DNA of 64,000 nucleotides. Source: Micromonospora lutea (GTDB lineage Bacteria; Actinomycetota; Actinomycetes; Mycobacteriales; Micromonosporaceae). The stretch is from assembly GCF_016863535.1 (NCBI RefSeq), contig NZ_BOPB01000010.1, forward strand, positions 62,001 through 126,000. The letters run 5' to 3'. The notes beneath the pieces were generated by a model. That model ran no database searches. It saw only the letters and a program-made list of their open reading frames with translations, and was not told the DNA's origin. A program made the translations under genes and the position numbers. This document shows positions 1 through 10,265 of this stretch, in pieces; the stretch's first letter is position 1; every line of letters starts with the position of its first letter.

Positions 1-508
1 GGGAGTAGATCGAGTCGACCGGGATCCGGCCGATCTCCGCACCCGCCTGCTTGTTCTGCGCCGCCGTGACGTAACCGCGCCCCCGCTCGACGGTCAGCTC
101 CATGTCGAGCCGGCCCTTGCCGTTGAGGGTGGCGAGCTTCAGGTCCGGGTTGTGCACCGAGACACCGGCCGGAGGCTGGATGTCGCCGGCGGTCACATCG
201 CCCGGGCCCTGCTTACGCAGGTACATGCTGACCGGCTCGTCGTGCTCGGAGCTGACGCAGAGCTCCTTGATGTTCATGACGAGCTCGACCACGTCCTCCT
301 TGACCCCGGGGATCGTGGTGAACTCGTGCAGCACACCGTCGATCTTGATCGAGGTGACCGCCGCACCCGGGATGGACGACAGCAGCGTACGCCGCAGCGA
401 GTTGCCCAGGGTGTAGCCGAAGCCCGGCTCCAGCGGCTCGATGGTGAACCGGGACCGGGTCTCGTTGATCGACTCCTCGGAGAGAGTCGGTCGCTGGCTG
501 ATGAGCAT
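1..508 (-). CDS. rpoA: RNA polymerase alpha subunit, 5' part only (runs off the left edge)
   Basis: This is the N-terminal 169 residues of the RNA polymerase alpha subunit, which dimerises and nucleates core enzyme assembly with RpoB and RpoC, both encoded further right in this window. The protein begins [12 protein letters not shown] and continues with the conserved alpha-NTD ([17 protein letters not shown], then the [12 protein letters not shown] and [10 protein letters not shown] regions). The C-terminal DNA-binding domain lies outside the window. The start is the ATG at 508-506, which gives the family-standard N-terminus and has an AG-rich stretch (GAAGAGAAGA) just upstream. It is the last visible gene of the infA-rpmJ-rpsM-rpsK-rpsD-rpoA run, about 100 nt after rpsD, so it is probably cotranscribed with those ribosomal genes. 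Confidence 0.95.
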   Translation of the reverse strand, partial: MLISQRPTLSEESINETRSRFTIEPLEPGFGYTLGNSLRRTLLSSIPGAAVTSIKIDGVLHEFTTIPGVKEDVVELVMNIKELCVSSEHDEPVSMYLRKQGPGDVTAGDIQPPAGVSVHNPDLKLATLNGKGRLDMELTVERGRGYVTAAQNKQAGAEIGRIPVDSIYS

Positions 509-606
509 GTCTTCTCTTCTCTTCCGGGACGCCCGCTATATGACGTCCACGACACAAACTGTTCCGGTGGCCCACCCCGCCGGGGGCGGGCCACCGCAAC
601 GAGCCC

Positions 607-1233
607 TTACTTGGAGTAGAGCTCGACGATCAGCTGCTCCTGGACCTGGGTGTCGATCACCTGTCGGGCCGGGAGCGAGTGCACCAGGATCTTCATCTGG
701 CTGGGGATGGCCTCCAGCCACGCCGGAACGGACTTGGAGCCGGCCTCGGCCTGGGCCACGATGAACGGGGTCAACTCCTTGCTCTTGCCCCGGACCTCGA
801 TGATGTCGTGCTCCTTGACGCGGTACGACGGGATGTCGACCTTCCTGCCGTTCACCGTGAAGTGACCGTGCTTGACCAGCTGACGGGCCATGTCCCGGGA
901 CTTGGCGTAGCCGGCCCGGTAGACCACGTTGTCCAGCCGCGACTCGAGGATCTGCAGCAGCACCTCGCCGGTCTTGGCCGCCTTGGCCACGGCTTCCTCG
1001 TAGTAGCCACGGAACTGCTTCTCCAGCACGCCGTAGACGCGGCGGGCCTTCTGCTTCTCACGGAGCTGGAGCAGGTACTCCGTCTCCTTCGTGCGGCCGC
1101 GGCCGTGCTGCCCGGGCGGGAACGGCCGGGACTCGAACGGGCACTTCGGACCATCGCACTTGCTGCCCTTGAGGAACAGCTTCATCTTCTCCCGCCGGCA
1201 ACGGCGGCAGTCGGCACCGGTGTAACGAGCCAT
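607..1233 (-). CDS. rpsD: 30S ribosomal protein S4
   Basis: S4 is a primary 16S rRNA-binding protein that starts 30S assembly. The 208-residue protein has the usual length. Near the N-terminus it carries four cysteines in zinc-finger spacing (C9, C12, C26, C31), so it is the zinc-binding form; many bacteria have a cysteine-free S4. The S4 RNA-binding domain lies roughly at residues 98-160 (LESRLDNVVYRAGYAKSR onward). It sits between rpsK (13 nt upstream) and rpoA (98 nt downstream) in the classic alpha-operon order. Regulation by S4 binding to its own messenger is known in other bacteria, but nothing here lets me confirm it. Confidence 0.97.
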   Translation of the reverse strand: MARYTGADCRRCRREKMKLFLKGSKCDGPKCPFESRPFPPGQHGRGRTKETEYLLQLREKQKARRVYGVLEKQFRGYYEEAVAKAAKTGEVLLQILESRLDNVVYRAGYAKSRDMARQLVKHGHFTVNGRKVDIPSYRVKEHDIIEVRGKSKELTPFIVAQAEAGSKSVPAWLEAIPSQMKILVHSLPARQVIDTQVQEQLIVELYSK

Positions 1234-1246
1234 CTCTCTCTACCTC

Positions 1247-1654
1247 TCAGACCCGACGACGCTTCGGCGGACGGCACCCGTTGTGCGGCTGCGGGGTGAC
1301 GTCGGAGATCTGCCCGACCTCGAGGCCCACGGCCTGCAGCGAACGGATGGCGGTCTCCCGGCCGGAGCCGGGGCCCTTGACGAACACGTCGACCTTGCGC
1401 ATCCCGTGCTCCATGGCCCGACGCGCGGCGGCCTCGGCGGCCAGCTGCGCGGCGAACGGAGTCGACTTGCGGGAGCCCTTGAAGCCCACCTGGCCGGACG
1501 AGGCCCAGGAGATGACGGCACCAGTCGGATCGGTGATCGAGACGATGGTGTTGTTGAAGGTGCTCTTGATGTGCGCCTGCCCGTGGGCGACGTTCTTACG
1601 TTCCTTGCGCCGGACCTTCTTGACAGCGGCTCCGGCACGAGCCTTCGGTGGCAT
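1247..1654 (-). CDS. rpsK: 30S ribosomal protein S11
   Basis: S11 binds 16S rRNA in the 30S platform next to the mRNA exit. The 135-residue product has a basic N-terminal extension ([21 protein letters not shown]) and then the conserved core with [16 protein letters not shown] and the C-terminal [16 protein letters not shown] signature. Length and both ends match the family. It starts with ATG and lies 18 nt after the rpsM stop and 13 nt before rpsD, so the three genes almost certainly share a transcript. Confidence 0.97.
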   Translation of the reverse strand: MPPKARAGAAVKKVRRKERKNVAHGQAHIKSTFNNTIVSITDPTGAVISWASSGQVGFKGSRKSTPFAAQLAAEAAARRAMEHGMRKVDVFVKGPGSGRETAIRSLQAVGLEVGQISDVTPQPHNGCRPPKRRRV

Positions 1655-1672
1655 AAGTCTGTGCGCTCCTAT

Positions 1673-2053
1673 TTACTTCTTGCCGGGCTTCTTCTTGCCG
1701 GCGACGGTCCGCTTCGGGCCCTTGCGGGTCCGCGCGTTGGTCTTGGTCCGCTGGCCACGCACGGGCAGGCCCCGGCGGTGCCGGATGCCGGCGTAGCAGC
1801 CGATCTCGACCTTGCGGCGGATGTCAGCGGCGACCTCGCGGCGCAGGTCGCCTTCAACCTTGTAGTTGGCCTCGATGTGGTTGCGGAGCTGCACCAGCTC
1901 CTCGTCCGTGAGGTCCCGAACGCGCGTGTCCGGCGAGATGCCAGTAGCGCTGAGCGTCTCCAGGGCGCGGGTGCGCCCCACGCCGAAGATGTAGGTGAGC
2001 GCGATCTCCATCCGCTTTTCGCGGGGGAGGTCGACGCCGACTAGACGTGCCAT
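1673..2053 (-). CDS. rpsM: 30S ribosomal protein S13
   Basis: S13 sits in the head of the 30S subunit and contacts the 50S subunit and tRNAs. I chose the ATG at 2053, which gives a 126-residue protein starting [14 protein letters not shown], the family-standard N-terminus. An in-frame start 17 codons upstream would add an unrelated leader ([12 protein letters not shown]). The helix-two-turn-helix core ([13 protein letters not shown]) and the lysine/arginine-rich tail ([18 protein letters not shown]) are present. It follows rpmJ after a 214-nt gap that shows no convincing promoter, and precedes rpsK by 18 nt. Confidence 0.96.
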   Translation of the reverse strand: MARLVGVDLPREKRMEIALTYIFGVGRTRALETLSATGISPDTRVRDLTDEELVQLRNHIEANYKVEGDLRREVAADIRRKVEIGCYAGIRHRRGLPVRGQRTKTNARTRKGPKRTVAGKKKPGKK

Positions 2054-2267
2054 GTGCGGGCGTACTCCTCGTGGTGTGCTGGCGAAGGTGTGGACCCGTC
2101 CCACCCCGCTACCGACCGCCCCTGTCCCTCCGACGTCGGCGACGCCGGCGACCGGGATCGATCGCTGCCCGAGCGGGCCCCGGCCTTCGACCGGGGGTCA
2201 ACCACGATGGAGTACGCGCTGCGCACCGCTCGCGGCTGGGACGAGCATGTGTGATGTGTGGGCTGGT

Positions 2268-2381
2268 TCAGCCCTGGCGCTGCTTGTGGCGCGGGTCGAC
2301 GCAGATGACGATGACCCGGCCGTGCCGGCGGATCACCTGGCACTTGTTGCAGATCCGCTTGACGCTCGGCTTGACCTTCAC
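2268..2381 (-). CDS. rpmJ: 50S ribosomal protein L36, zinc-binding form
   Basis: L36 is the smallest 50S protein and stabilises 23S rRNA near the peptidyl transferase region. The GTG at 2381 gives the canonical 37 residues ([13 protein letters not shown]...PRHKQRQG). Zinc ligands C11, C14, C27 and H32 are all present, so this is the zinc-dependent type. An ATG six codons upstream (2399) is in frame, but it would place the AAGG Shine-Dalgarno inside the gene. That AAGG lies about 6 nt before the GTG, which decides the start. The gene lies between infA (91 nt upstream) and rpsM. Confidence 0.93.
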   Translation of the reverse strand: MKVKPSVKRICNKCQVIRRHGRVIVICVDPRHKQRQG

Positions 2382-2471
2382 GGTTGCCTTACTTCCCATC
2401 TGGCCCGACGTCGCGTGCTGCGACAGCGGACATCGAAGACGGACACGGGACGTTCCCGGCCGTCGTCAGGC

Positions 2472-2693
2472 TTACTTGTAGCGGTAGACGATGCGTCCGC
2501 GGGTCAGGTCGTACGGCGAAAGCTCGACGACGACCCGATCCTCCGGCAGGATACGGATGTAGTGCTGCCGCATCTTGCCGCTGATGTGAGCCAGCACCTT
2601 GTGGCCGTTGGCGAGCTCCACCCGGAACATAGCGTTCGGCAGGGGCTCGATGACCCGACCCTCGATCTCGATGGCTCCGTCTTTTTTCGGCAT
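2472..2693 (-). CDS. infA: Translation initiation factor IF-1
   Basis: IF-1 binds the ribosomal A site during initiation and helps IF-2 and IF-3. The 73-residue protein is a single OB-fold S1-type domain with the expected [20 protein letters not shown] start and the RGRIVYRYK end. It is the first gene of the infA-rpmJ-rpsM-rpsK-rpsD-rpoA group. A good promoter (TTGGCG, 18-nt spacer, TACACT) lies about 150 nt upstream, so this set probably forms its own transcription unit, separate from the spc genes to the right. Confidence 0.97.
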   Translation of the reverse strand: MPKKDGAIEIEGRVIEPLPNAMFRVELANGHKVLAHISGKMRQHYIRILPEDRVVVELSPYDLTRGRIVYRYK

Positions 2694-2847
2694 GTCCTCC
2701 GCTGTCCTGACGTCGGTTGCTCCGGACGGCTCACAACGTCTTACACGGGGGCTTGACCAAGATCAGGCTTCCCGCGCCAGCCGCGGCTCCGCGTCCCACC
2801 GAAGCGCTGGTGGGCATGGCGGAGTGGACGCTGTGCGCCGATCAGAA

Positions 2848-2877
2848 AGTGTACGCCCGCCTGCACGTAGTCGCCAA
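2848..2877 (-). promoter_or_regulatory. Predicted promoter for infA operon
   Basis: On the minus strand a -35 TTGGCG (2877-2872) and a -10 TACACT (2853-2848) are separated by 18 nt. The -10 fits the actinobacterial TAnnnT consensus. Transcription would begin near 2841 and give a leader of about 150 nt before infA. The -35 hexamer and spacing match the candidate rplJ promoter in this window. Predicted by eye; no transcript evidence. Confidence 0.6.
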
Positions 2878-2922
2878 ACCGACCGGCCAGCCGGGCCCGA
2901 ACCGGGTCAGGAAACGGGACGT

Positions 2923-3546
2923 TCAGCCCAGATCGCCCCGGTCGGGGCGGTGCGCCGGCTCACTCGCCGACGACCCAGCCCCCTCGCCCGTCCCGTGACC
3001 CGCCTCGTCACCGGACTGCTGCTGAGCGAGCGCCTTGCGCTCCCGCTTGAGCGCCCGCTTCTCCGCCCGTCGCTGCCGGCGGCGCTCCCGCTCCGCTGCC
3101 CACCGCTGGGGCTCGCCACTGGCCAGACCGGTGACGGTACGCACCAGCAGCACCGCACCCCACGGACCGGCAACCCAACCCGGCCAGAAGTAGAGCGCTT
3201 CACCGGACGCCAGCGAGCTGACGGCCCAGATCGCCAACACGATCCCAACCGCTCTCAGCCAGGGTTCCCAGACCTCGGCCAACCAGCGCGCGATCAGGCC
3301 ACGACCGGCCTCGACCGGTACCGGGACAGCCGGCCCACGAGGCGTCGGCACCACCGCACCGGCGGGCGCCGGCAGATCACTGACGAGAGCACCCAGTTCG
3401 GCGTACGTGCGGGAGGCATAGGTCAGCTGCAACCGCTCGTCGTACTCGTGCAGGTCGAGTCGGCCCTCCTCGAGAGCCACCCGGAGACGTTCGGCAACCG
3501 CCTGTCGGTCAGAGTCCGCCGCCCGCATGGCGTCCTGCGCGTCCAT
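2923..3546 (-). CDS. DUF1707 domain membrane protein
   Basis: A membrane protein of about 207 residues and unknown function. The N-terminal part (about residues 5-60) is a DUF1707 domain with the typical R-A-x-D-x-DR...LxxAxxxGRLxLxEYDERL pattern, found in many actinobacterial envelope-associated proteins. Two hydrophobic helices follow (around residues 95-113 and 120-142), then a highly charged Arg/Lys/Glu-rich tail predicted to be cytoplasmic. The start is either ATG 3546 (MDAQDAMRAAD) or ATG 3558, four codons earlier; neither has a strong ribosome site, and I prefer 3546. The gene follows map after a short hairpin and precedes infA. I infer no specific role from the position. Confidence 0.8.
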   Translation of the reverse strand: MDAQDAMRAADSDRQAVAERLRVALEEGRLDLHEYDERLQLTYASRTYAELGALVSDLPAPAGAVVPTPRGPAVPVPVEAGRGLIARWLAEVWEPWLRAVGIVLAIWAVSSLASGEALYFWPGWVAGPWGAVLLVRTVTGLASGEPQRWAAERERRRQRRAEKRALKRERKALAQQQSGDEAGHGTGEGAGSSASEPAHRPDRGDLG

Positions 3547-3606
3547 GCCGGCAAGCATGCCACCGCGCTGCCAATGCCGCCGTGTCGGCCCTGTCGGGGC
3601 GCGGTA

Positions 3607-3631
3607 TCGCAGTCCTCCCCCGGGACTGCGA
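3607..3631 (-). terminator. Hairpin after map
   Basis: TCGCAGTC (3607-3614) and GACTGCGA (3624-3631) form a perfect 8-bp stem with a 9-nt C/G-rich loop, 10 nt past the map stop codon. There is no T-tract, as is common in high-GC actinobacteria. Confidence 0.45.
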
Positions 3632-3641
3632 CCGTGGCGCG

Positions 3642-4493
3642 CTACACGGTCGGCGTGGCGCTCGGCTGGCGCGCGGTGACCAGGTCACCCAGGCGGGCAC
3701 GACCACCGTCGTGGGCGGTCAGCACCCACACGCCGTCCGGCAGCAGGGCCATGGTGTGCTCGACGTGCGCGGCACGCGAGCCGTCGCGGGTGACGACCGT
3801 CCAGCCGTCGGCAAGTTCCGCCGTACGCGGCGACCCCATGGTGATCATCGGCTCGATGGCCAGCGCCAGCCCGGGCACCAACCGCGGCCCCTTGCCCGGC
3901 CGACCGTGATTGAGCACATGCGGGTCCTGATGCATCTCGGTGCCGATGCCGTGGCCGCCGTAGCCGTCGACGATGCCGTAACGCCCCGCCTTGCGTACCG
4001 CGCGCTCCACGGCGTGCGAGATGTCGGTCAGCCGGCCCTTGCCGTTGGCGGCGCCACGAGCGGCCGTGGCGATCCCGGCCCACATCGCGTCCTCGGCCAC
4101 CTCGGCCATCCGCAGCAGCGCCGGATCGACCTCGCCCACGCCGACCGTGATCGCGGCGTCGCCGTGCCATCCGTCGAGCACCGCACCGCAGTCGATCGAG
4201 ATCAGGTCACCCTCGGCGAGGACCTGCTCCGGTGACGGGATGGCGTGCACGATCTGCTCGTTGACCGAGGAACAGATCGACGCCGGAAACCCGTGGTAGC
4301 CCTTGAACGACGGGACCGCTCCCGCCTCACGGATCGTCGATTCGGCGATCGCGTCCAGATCGGCGGTGCTCACCCCGGGGACCACCGCCTCCCGCATCCG
4401 GCGAAGCGCCTCCGCGACCACGAGGCCGGCGGCACGCATCTTCTCGATCTGCTCAGGAGTCTTCAGCTGGATGTCCAGCTGGGGACGACGCAT
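3642..4493 (-). CDS. map: Methionine aminopeptidase type I
   Basis: Removes the initiator methionine from nascent proteins. The 283-residue cytosolic enzyme has the pita-bread fold signature and all five metal ligands: D101 (ISIDCG), D112 (HGDAA), H181 (GGHGIG), E214 (AIEP) and E245 (VEHT). H83 (VHAIP) is the substrate-contacting histidine. Length and the short N-terminus (no SH3-binding or zinc-finger extension) fit a simple type I enzyme. The order secY-adk-map is standard in actinobacteria, but here a strong 14-bp hairpin lies between adk and map, so map may be only partly cotranscribed with adk. Confidence 0.96.
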   Translation of the reverse strand: MRRPQLDIQLKTPEQIEKMRAAGLVVAEALRRMREAVVPGVSTADLDAIAESTIREAGAVPSFKGYHGFPASICSSVNEQIVHAIPSPEQVLAEGDLISIDCGAVLDGWHGDAAITVGVGEVDPALLRMAEVAEDAMWAGIATAARGAANGKGRLTDISHAVERAVRKAGRYGIVDGYGGHGIGTEMHQDPHVLNHGRPGKGPRLVPGLALAIEPMITMGSPRTAELADGWTVVTRDGSRAAHVEHTMALLPDGVWVLTAHDGGRARLGDLVTARQPSATPTV

Positions 4494-4517
4494 GGAGGCG
4501 CTACCTTTCGTTGCCGA

Positions 4518-4550
4518 AACAGCGGGGTACGACCCGCGTACCCCGCTGTT
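4518..4550 (-). terminator. Strong hairpin between adk and map
   Basis: AACAGCGGGGTACG (4518-4531) pairs perfectly with CGTACCCCGCTGTT (4537-4550), a 14-bp stem with a 5-nt loop. The minus-strand 3' arm ends in TGTTTC, a weak U-tract. It lies 30 nt past the adk stop and 24 nt before the map start, so it acts as a terminator or as an attenuator between the two genes. Confidence 0.65.
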
Positions 4551-4580
4551 AGCACTGTATCCGGCGGTAAGCCGGGCGAC

Positions 4581-5234
4581 TCAGCCCCCGTACGACCGCA
4601 GGGCATCGATGGCGCGGACCGTGACGTCCTCCACCGGGCCGGTGGCGTCGATGCCGACCAGCTTGCCCTGCGCGCCGTAGTAGTCGACCAACGGCGCGGT
4701 CTTCTCGGCGTACTCACGCAACCGGGCGGCGATGGTCTCCGGCTTGTCGTCGTCCCGCTGGAACAGCTCCGCGCCGCAACGGTCGCAGACACCTTCCCGG
4801 CTGGTCGCGTCGAACTCGACATGCCAAATCTTGCCGCAGCCCCGGCAGGTACGCCGGCCGGAGAGCCTCCGGATCACCTCGTCGTCGTCGACGACCAGTT
4901 CGAGCACGATGTCCAACGCGGTCCCGAGATCCGCGAGGAGCTTGTCCAGCGCGGCGGCCTGCGGGGTGGTACGCGGAAACCCGTCCAGGAGGAAACCTTC
5001 GGCGGCGTCCGGCTCAGCGAGCCGGTCCCGCACCATGTTGATGGTGACCTCGTCCGGCACGAGCTTGCCGGCATCCATGTAGCGCTTGGCTTCGACGCCG
5101 AGCGGCGTGCCCTGGGACACGTTGGCCCGGAAGATGTCGCCGGTCGAGATCTTCGGCACGGACAGATGCGCGGCGATGAACTCCGCCTGTGTGCCTTTGC
5201 CCGCCCCCGGCGGGCCAACCAGAACCAGTCTCAT
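4581..5234 (-). CDS. adk: Adenylate kinase, long zinc-LID form
   Basis: Interconverts ATP + AMP and 2 ADP. The 217-residue protein has the P-loop GPPGAGKGT (residues 7-15), the AMP-binding region (STGDIFR) and a LID domain with four cysteines C130, C133, C150 and C153. These form a structural zinc site, as in Gram-positive long-form kinases. Its start codon directly abuts the secY stop (secY ends at 5235, adk begins at 5234), so the two are translated from one message. Map follows after a hairpin. Confidence 0.97.
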   Translation of the reverse strand: MRLVLVGPPGAGKGTQAEFIAAHLSVPKISTGDIFRANVSQGTPLGVEAKRYMDAGKLVPDEVTINMVRDRLAEPDAAEGFLLDGFPRTTPQAAALDKLLADLGTALDIVLELVVDDDEVIRRLSGRRTCRGCGKIWHVEFDATSREGVCDRCGAELFQRDDDKPETIAARLREYAEKTAPLVDYYGAQGKLVGIDATGPVEDVTVRAIDALRSYGG

Positions 5235-6557
<1,323 letters not shown>

Positions 6558-6739
6558 CTTCTTCCTCCTGCGCGAGGCGGGCCGCCGGTCGTCCCTGGCG
6601 GATCGGGGTGGGCTCCGGGCAAGTGCCCGATTCCATGGCTGGGAAGGGACTCTAACAGCCCAATCCCGGTACGGGCAGATCGCCCGGCTACATAAACCGA
6701 ATCCGATGTTACCGGGCGCACAAGCCCGTTGTAGAGCAC

Positions 6740-6773
6740 GGTGCCCGCCAGCTGGGATCAACTGGCGGGCGCC
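6740..6773 (-). terminator. Terminator after rplO
   Basis: GGTGCCCGCCAG (6740-6751) and CTGGCGGGCGCC (6762-6773) form a 12-bp stem with one mismatch and a 10-nt loop, 14 nt past the rplO stop. It marks the end of the long rpsJ-to-rplO transcription unit. Confidence 0.65.
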
Positions 6774-6787
6774 ATGGCAAAACCCCT

Positions 6788-7231
6788 CTACAGCTCGGTT
6801 ACCGAGCCGCCGGCGGCGGTGATCTTTTCCTTGGCCGACGCGCTGAACGCGTGCGCCGACACCTGAAGAGCCACCCCGCCGAGGTCCCCGGTGCCGAGGA
6901 CCTTCACCGGCTGTCCCTTGCGGACCGCGCCAGCCTCGACCAGCTCGGTCGGGCCGATCTGGCCACCGTTGGGGAACAGCTCGGCCAGGCGGTCCAGGTT
7001 GACGACCTGGAAGACCACCTTGAACTTGTTCTTGAAGCCCTTCAGCTTCGGCAGGCGCATGTGGATGGGCATCTGCCCGCCCTCGAACGCCGCCGGGATG
7101 TTCTTCCGGGCCTTCGAACCCTTGGTACCCCGACCGGCGGTCTTGCCCTTGGAACCCTCACCGCGACCCACGCGGGTCTTCGCGGTCTTGGCCCCCGGCG
7201 CCGGGCGCAGGTGATGGACCTTGATCGTCAT
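6788..7231 (-). CDS. rplO: 50S ribosomal protein L15
   Basis: L15 binds 23S rRNA late in 50S assembly. The 147-residue protein has the usual basic, glycine-rich N-terminus ([21 protein letters not shown]) and the [12 protein letters not shown] core. Its ATG overlaps the rpmD stop by 1 nt (TAATG), so it is translationally coupled to L30. It is the last ribosomal gene of the spc cluster before a terminator and secY. Confidence 0.97.
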   Translation of the reverse strand: MTIKVHHLRPAPGAKTAKTRVGRGEGSKGKTAGRGTKGSKARKNIPAAFEGGQMPIHMRLPKLKGFKNKFKVVFQVVNLDRLAELFPNGGQIGPTELVEAGAVRKGQPVKVLGTGDLGGVALQVSAHAFSASAKEKITAAGGSVTEL

Positions 7232-7413
7232 TACTCGACCTCCTCGACCTTCACGAGGTGGTTGACCGTGAAGATCATGCCGCGAATCTCGGGCCGGTCC
7301 TCCTTGACCACCACGTCATTGATCCGCTTGAGACCGAGCGAACGCAGCGACTCACGCTGGTTGCGCTTGGTCCCGATCTCGGAACGGACCTGGGTGACCT
7401 TGAGACGTGCCAT
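7231..7413 (-). CDS. rpmD: 50S ribosomal protein L30
   Basis: L30 is a small 50S protein. The ATG at 7413 gives 60 residues ([20 protein letters not shown]...), the expected size; an upstream in-frame extension lies inside rpsE and is a shadow. The start overlaps the rpsE stop by 1 nt (TGATG) and the stop overlaps the rplO start, so three consecutive genes are joined by 1-nt overlaps. Confidence 0.96.
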   Translation of the reverse strand: MARLKVTQVRSEIGTKRNQRESLRSLGLKRINDVVVKEDRPEIRGMIFTVNHLVKVEEVE

Positions 7414-8027
7414 CAGGACGCCACCTCCGCCCGCGAGGCCAGCATGGCCGCCGGAGCCACGTCCTCCACCGGCAGGCCCCGCCGCGCGGCCACGGCCTCC
7501 GGGGACTCCAGCCCCTTCAACGCGGCCACGGTGGCGTGCACGATGTTGATCGGGTTCGACGAGCCCAGGCTCTTGGAGAGCACGTCGTGGATGCCCGCGC
7601 ACTCCAGCACGGCACGGACCGGACCACCGGCGATGACGCCCGTACCGGCGGAGGCCGGCTTGAGCAGCACCACCCCGGCGGCGTCCTCGCCCGTGACCGG
7701 GTGCGGGATCGAGGAACCGATCCGCGGCACCTTGAAGAAGTGCTTCTTGGCCTCCTCGACGCCCTTGGCGATCGCCGCAGGCACCTCCTTGGCCTTCCCG
7801 TAGCCCACGCCCACGCTGCCGTCGCCGTCGCCCACGATCACCAGGGCGGTGAAGCTGAAGCGACGACCACCCTTCACGACCTTGGCGACGCGGTTGATCG
7901 CGACGACCCGCTCGAGGTGCGGGGTCTTCTCGGCGGGCGCGTTTCCGCGGCCGCCCTCACGGCGGTTGTCGCGGCGACCACCCTCGTTGCCACCGGACCC
8001 GCCGCCACGGCGCTGTTGACCTGGCAT
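7413..8027 (-). CDS. rpsE: 30S ribosomal protein S5
   Basis: S5 shapes the mRNA entry channel and affects decoding accuracy. I chose the ATG at 8027, giving 204 residues starting [13 protein letters not shown]. The Gly/Arg-rich first 30 residues are an actinobacterial-style extension before the conserved [23 protein letters not shown] core. Upstream in-frame codons fall in rplR. The gene follows rplR after 34 nt and is joined to rpmD by a 1-nt overlap. Confidence 0.96.
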   Translation of the reverse strand: MPGQQRRGGGSGGNEGGRRDNRREGGRGNAPAEKTPHLERVVAINRVAKVVKGGRRFSFTALVIVGDGDGSVGVGYGKAKEVPAAIAKGVEEAKKHFFKVPRIGSSIPHPVTGEDAAGVVLLKPASAGTGVIAGGPVRAVLECAGIHDVLSKSLGSSNPINIVHATVAALKGLESPEAVAARRGLPVEDVAPAAMLASRAEVAS

Positions 8028-8061
8028 CAGCAGCCTTCCTTCTCTCTCGTGACGGGGATTG

Positions 8062-8451
8062 TCAGAACTCGAGCCCGGCTTCGCGGGCGGCGTCGGCAAG
8101 CGCGGCGACCCGCCCCGCGTACCGGTTGCCACCGCGGTCGAAGACGACCTTGGCGATGCCAGCGGCCTTGGCCCGCTCGGCCAGCAGGGTGCCGACCTTG
8201 CCAGCGAGGGCGCTCTTGTCGCCCTCCGTGCCGCGCACCGAGGCGTCCAGGGTCGAGGCCGACGCCAGGGTGTGACCCTTGGTGTCGTCCACGATCTGGG
8301 CGACGATGTGCCGCAGCGAACGGGTGACCACCAGGCGCGGACGCGCAGCGGTACCACTGACGTTCTTGCGGACGCGGAAGTGCCGACGCGCACGCCCGAC
8401 GGCACGCTTGGCGGCGACGCCGCGGCGGCGCTTGAGCAGCGTGGCGCTCAC
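8062..8451 (-). CDS. rplR: 50S ribosomal protein L18
   Basis: L18 binds 5S rRNA together with L5 and anchors it in the 50S subunit. The 129-residue protein shows the [20 protein letters not shown] core and the [23 protein letters not shown]-terminal signature. Its start overlaps the rplF stop by 4 nt (ATGA), which indicates coupling. Confidence 0.97.
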   Translation of the reverse strand: MSATLLKRRRGVAAKRAVGRARRHFRVRKNVSGTAARPRLVVTRSLRHIVAQIVDDTKGHTLASASTLDASVRGTEGDKSALAGKVGTLLAERAKAAGIAKVVFDRGGNRYAGRVAALADAAREAGLEF

Positions 8452-8990
8452 TTCTTACCTGCCTTTCCGGCCTTGCGGCGAATCACTTCGCCCTGGTACT
8501 TCACGCCCTTGCCCTTGTAGGGCTCTGGCGGGCGGATCTTCCGGATGTTGGCGGCGACCTCACCGACGAGTTGCTTGTCGATGCCAGCCACGTGGAACAG
8601 AGTCGGCCGCTCCACCGTGAAGGTGATGCCCTCGGGCGCCTGCACCTGCACCGGGTGCGAGAACCCGAGCGCGAACTCCAGGTCCTTGCCCTTGGCGGTG
8701 ACCCGGTAACCGGTACCGGCGATCTCCAGGCTCTTGCGGTAGCCCTCGGTGACCCCGACGATCATGTTGGCGACCAGGGTACGGCTCAGGCCGTGCAGTT
8801 CCTTGGCCTTGCGCTCGTCGTTCGGGCGGTTGACGCTCAACTGCCCGTCCTCGGCCCGCTCGATCGTGATCGGCGCGGCCAGGGTGTGCGACAGCTCACC
8901 CTTGGGGCCCTTCACCTTGACGGTCTGGCCGTCGATCGTCACGTCGACGCCGGATGGCACCGGGATCGACTTACGTCCAATTCGCGACAT
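8448..8990 (-). CDS. rplF: 50S ribosomal protein L6
   Basis: L6 lies near the sarcin-ricin loop and the factor-binding site. I chose the ATG at 8990, giving 180 residues ([19 protein letters not shown]...). It has the two repeated L6 folds and the [11 protein letters not shown] signature close to the C-terminus. The preceding in-frame codons overlap rpsH and are not used. The stop overlaps the rplR start. Confidence 0.97.
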   Translation of the reverse strand: MSRIGRKSIPVPSGVDVTIDGQTVKVKGPKGELSHTLAAPITIERAEDGQLSVNRPNDERKAKELHGLSRTLVANMIVGVTEGYRKSLEIAGTGYRVTAKGKDLEFALGFSHPVQVQAPEGITFTVERPTLFHVAGIDKQLVGEVAANIRKIRPPEPYKGKGVKYQGEVIRRKAGKAGKK

Positions 8991-9006
8991 TTCTACCTGT
9001 CTCCCG

Positions 9007-9414
9007 TTACCAGACGAAGGCGAGGACTTCCCCGCCAACGCTCCGCTTGCGGGCCTGCCGGTCGGTGAGCAGCCCCTGGGACGTCGAAATGATCGCCACG
9101 CCCAGCCCACCGAGCACCCGAGGGAGCCCGTCCGACTTGGCGTACACCCGCAGACCGGGCTTGGAGACGCGCTTGATACCGGCCAGGCTCCGCTCCCGGT
9201 TCTGGCCGTACTTCAGCTCGACGACCAGTCGCTTGCCGACGGCACCCTCTTCGGGCTCCTCGACCGCCCAGGTGGCGATGTAACCCTCGGACTTGAGGAC
9301 CTCGGCGATGTTGGCCTTGATCTTCGAGTAGGGCATCGTCACCCGGTCGTGGTACGCCTGGTTGGCGTTACGCAGACGCGTGAGCATGTCTGCGATCGGG
9401 TCGGTCATCGTCAT
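9007..9414 (-). CDS. rpsH: 30S ribosomal protein S8
   Basis: S8 binds the central domain of 16S rRNA; in Escherichia coli it also represses the spc operon. The 135-residue protein begins [20 protein letters not shown] and ends with the [26 protein letters not shown] family signature. It may start at the first or third codon (both ATG); the difference is two residues. It lies 94 nt after rpsN and 16 nt before rplF. Confidence 0.97.
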   Translation of the reverse strand: MTMTDPIADMLTRLRNANQAYHDRVTMPYSKIKANIAEVLKSEGYIATWAVEEPEEGAVGKRLVVELKYGQNRERSLAGIKRVSKPGLRVYAKSDGLPRVLGGLGVAIISTSQGLLTDRQARKRSVGGEVLAFVW

Positions 9415-9508
9415 GAAAACTCGTCAACCTTTCTCGCCGGGGTTCCCGCGACTCGCAGGCCTACGGCGAAGAGACAGTCCAGCTGATGCGCCGAAGCGCG
9501 CCGGGCTA

Positions 9509-9694
9509 TTACCAGGAAGCCTTGGACACGCCGGGCAGCTCACCGCGGTGGGCCATCTCCCGGATACACACCCGGCAGAGCCCGAACTTGCGGTAGACCG
9601 CCTTGGGACGCCCGCACCGCTGGCAGCGGGTGTACGCGCGAACCGAGAACTTCGGCTTCGCGGCCGCCTTGAGGATCAGCGCCTTCTTGGCCAT
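9509..9694 (-). CDS. rpsN: 30S ribosomal protein S14, type Z (zinc-binding)
   Basis: S14 of the short zinc-binding class, 61 residues, in the 30S head. The four zinc ligands C24, C27, C40 and C43 (CQRC...CRVC) are intact. Many actinobacteria also carry a longer zinc-free S14 paralogue elsewhere for zinc starvation; none is in this window. The start lies 1 nt after the rplE stop, indicating coupled translation. Confidence 0.97.
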   Translation of the reverse strand: MAKKALILKAAAKPKFSVRAYTRCQRCGRPKAVYRKFGLCRVCIREMAHRGELPGVSKASW

Positions 9695-9695
9695 C

Positions 9696-10265
9696 TCAGT
9701 TCTCCTTGAACGGGAAGCCCAGGAACTTCAGCAGCGCCCGGCCCTCGTCGTCGGTCGTGGCGGTCGTAACCACCGTGATGTCCATGCCCCGCTGGCGATC
9801 GATCTTGTCCTGGTCGATCTCGTGGAACACCGACTGCTCGGTCAGACCGAACGTGTAGTTGCCGTGCCCGTCGAGCTTGCGCCCGTCGAGGCCGCGGAAG
9901 TCACGGATACGCGGCAGCGCGATGGAGAGCAGCCGGTCCAGGAACTCCCACATCCGGTCGCCGCGCAGGGTCACCTTCGCGCCGATCGGCATGCCCTCGC
10001 GGAGCTTGAACTGCGCGATGGACTTCGTCGCCCGCCGGACCTGCGGCTTCTGACCGGTGATGGTGGCCAGGTCGCGGACCGCGCCGTCGATGAGCTTGGC
10101 GTCCCGAGCGGCCTCGCCGACGCCCATGTTCACGACGATCTTGACCAACCGCGGCACCTGCATCGGGTTGCCGTACTCGTACTGCTCACGCAGCTGGGCG
10201 ATGATCTCGTTGCGGTACCGCTCCTTGAGGCGCGGCATCGTCTTGGTTTCGGTAGCCGTGGTCAT
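9696..10265 (-). CDS. rplE: 50S ribosomal protein L5
   Basis: L5 binds 5S rRNA and contacts the 30S subunit (bridge B1b). The product is 189 residues from ATG 10265; a GTG one codon earlier (10268) overlaps the rplX stop as GTGA and could also be used. Conserved segments include [17 protein letters not shown] and the C-terminal [27 protein letters not shown]. It lies between rplX and rpsN with 1-nt spacing on both sides. Confidence 0.96.
   Translation of the reverse strand: MTTATETKTMPRLKERYRNEIIAQLREQYEYGNPMQVPRLVKIVVNMGVGEAARDAKLIDGAVRDLATITGQKPQVRRATKSIAQFKLREGMPIGAKVTLRGDRMWEFLDRLLSIALPRIRDFRGLDGRKLDGHGNYTFGLTEQSVFHEIDQDKIDRQRGMDITVVTTATTDDEGRALLKFLGFPFKEN

Noticed and set aside
2054..2267. 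A promoter for rpsM, because TTGACC occurs in the spacer
   Set aside because: No -10-like hexamer lies at a suitable distance from that TTGACC.
6558..6761. Extended N-terminus of SecY
   Set aside because: The extra 68 codons are Arg/Pro-rich and unlike SecY; AGGAGG 6 nt before TTG 6557 fixes the start.
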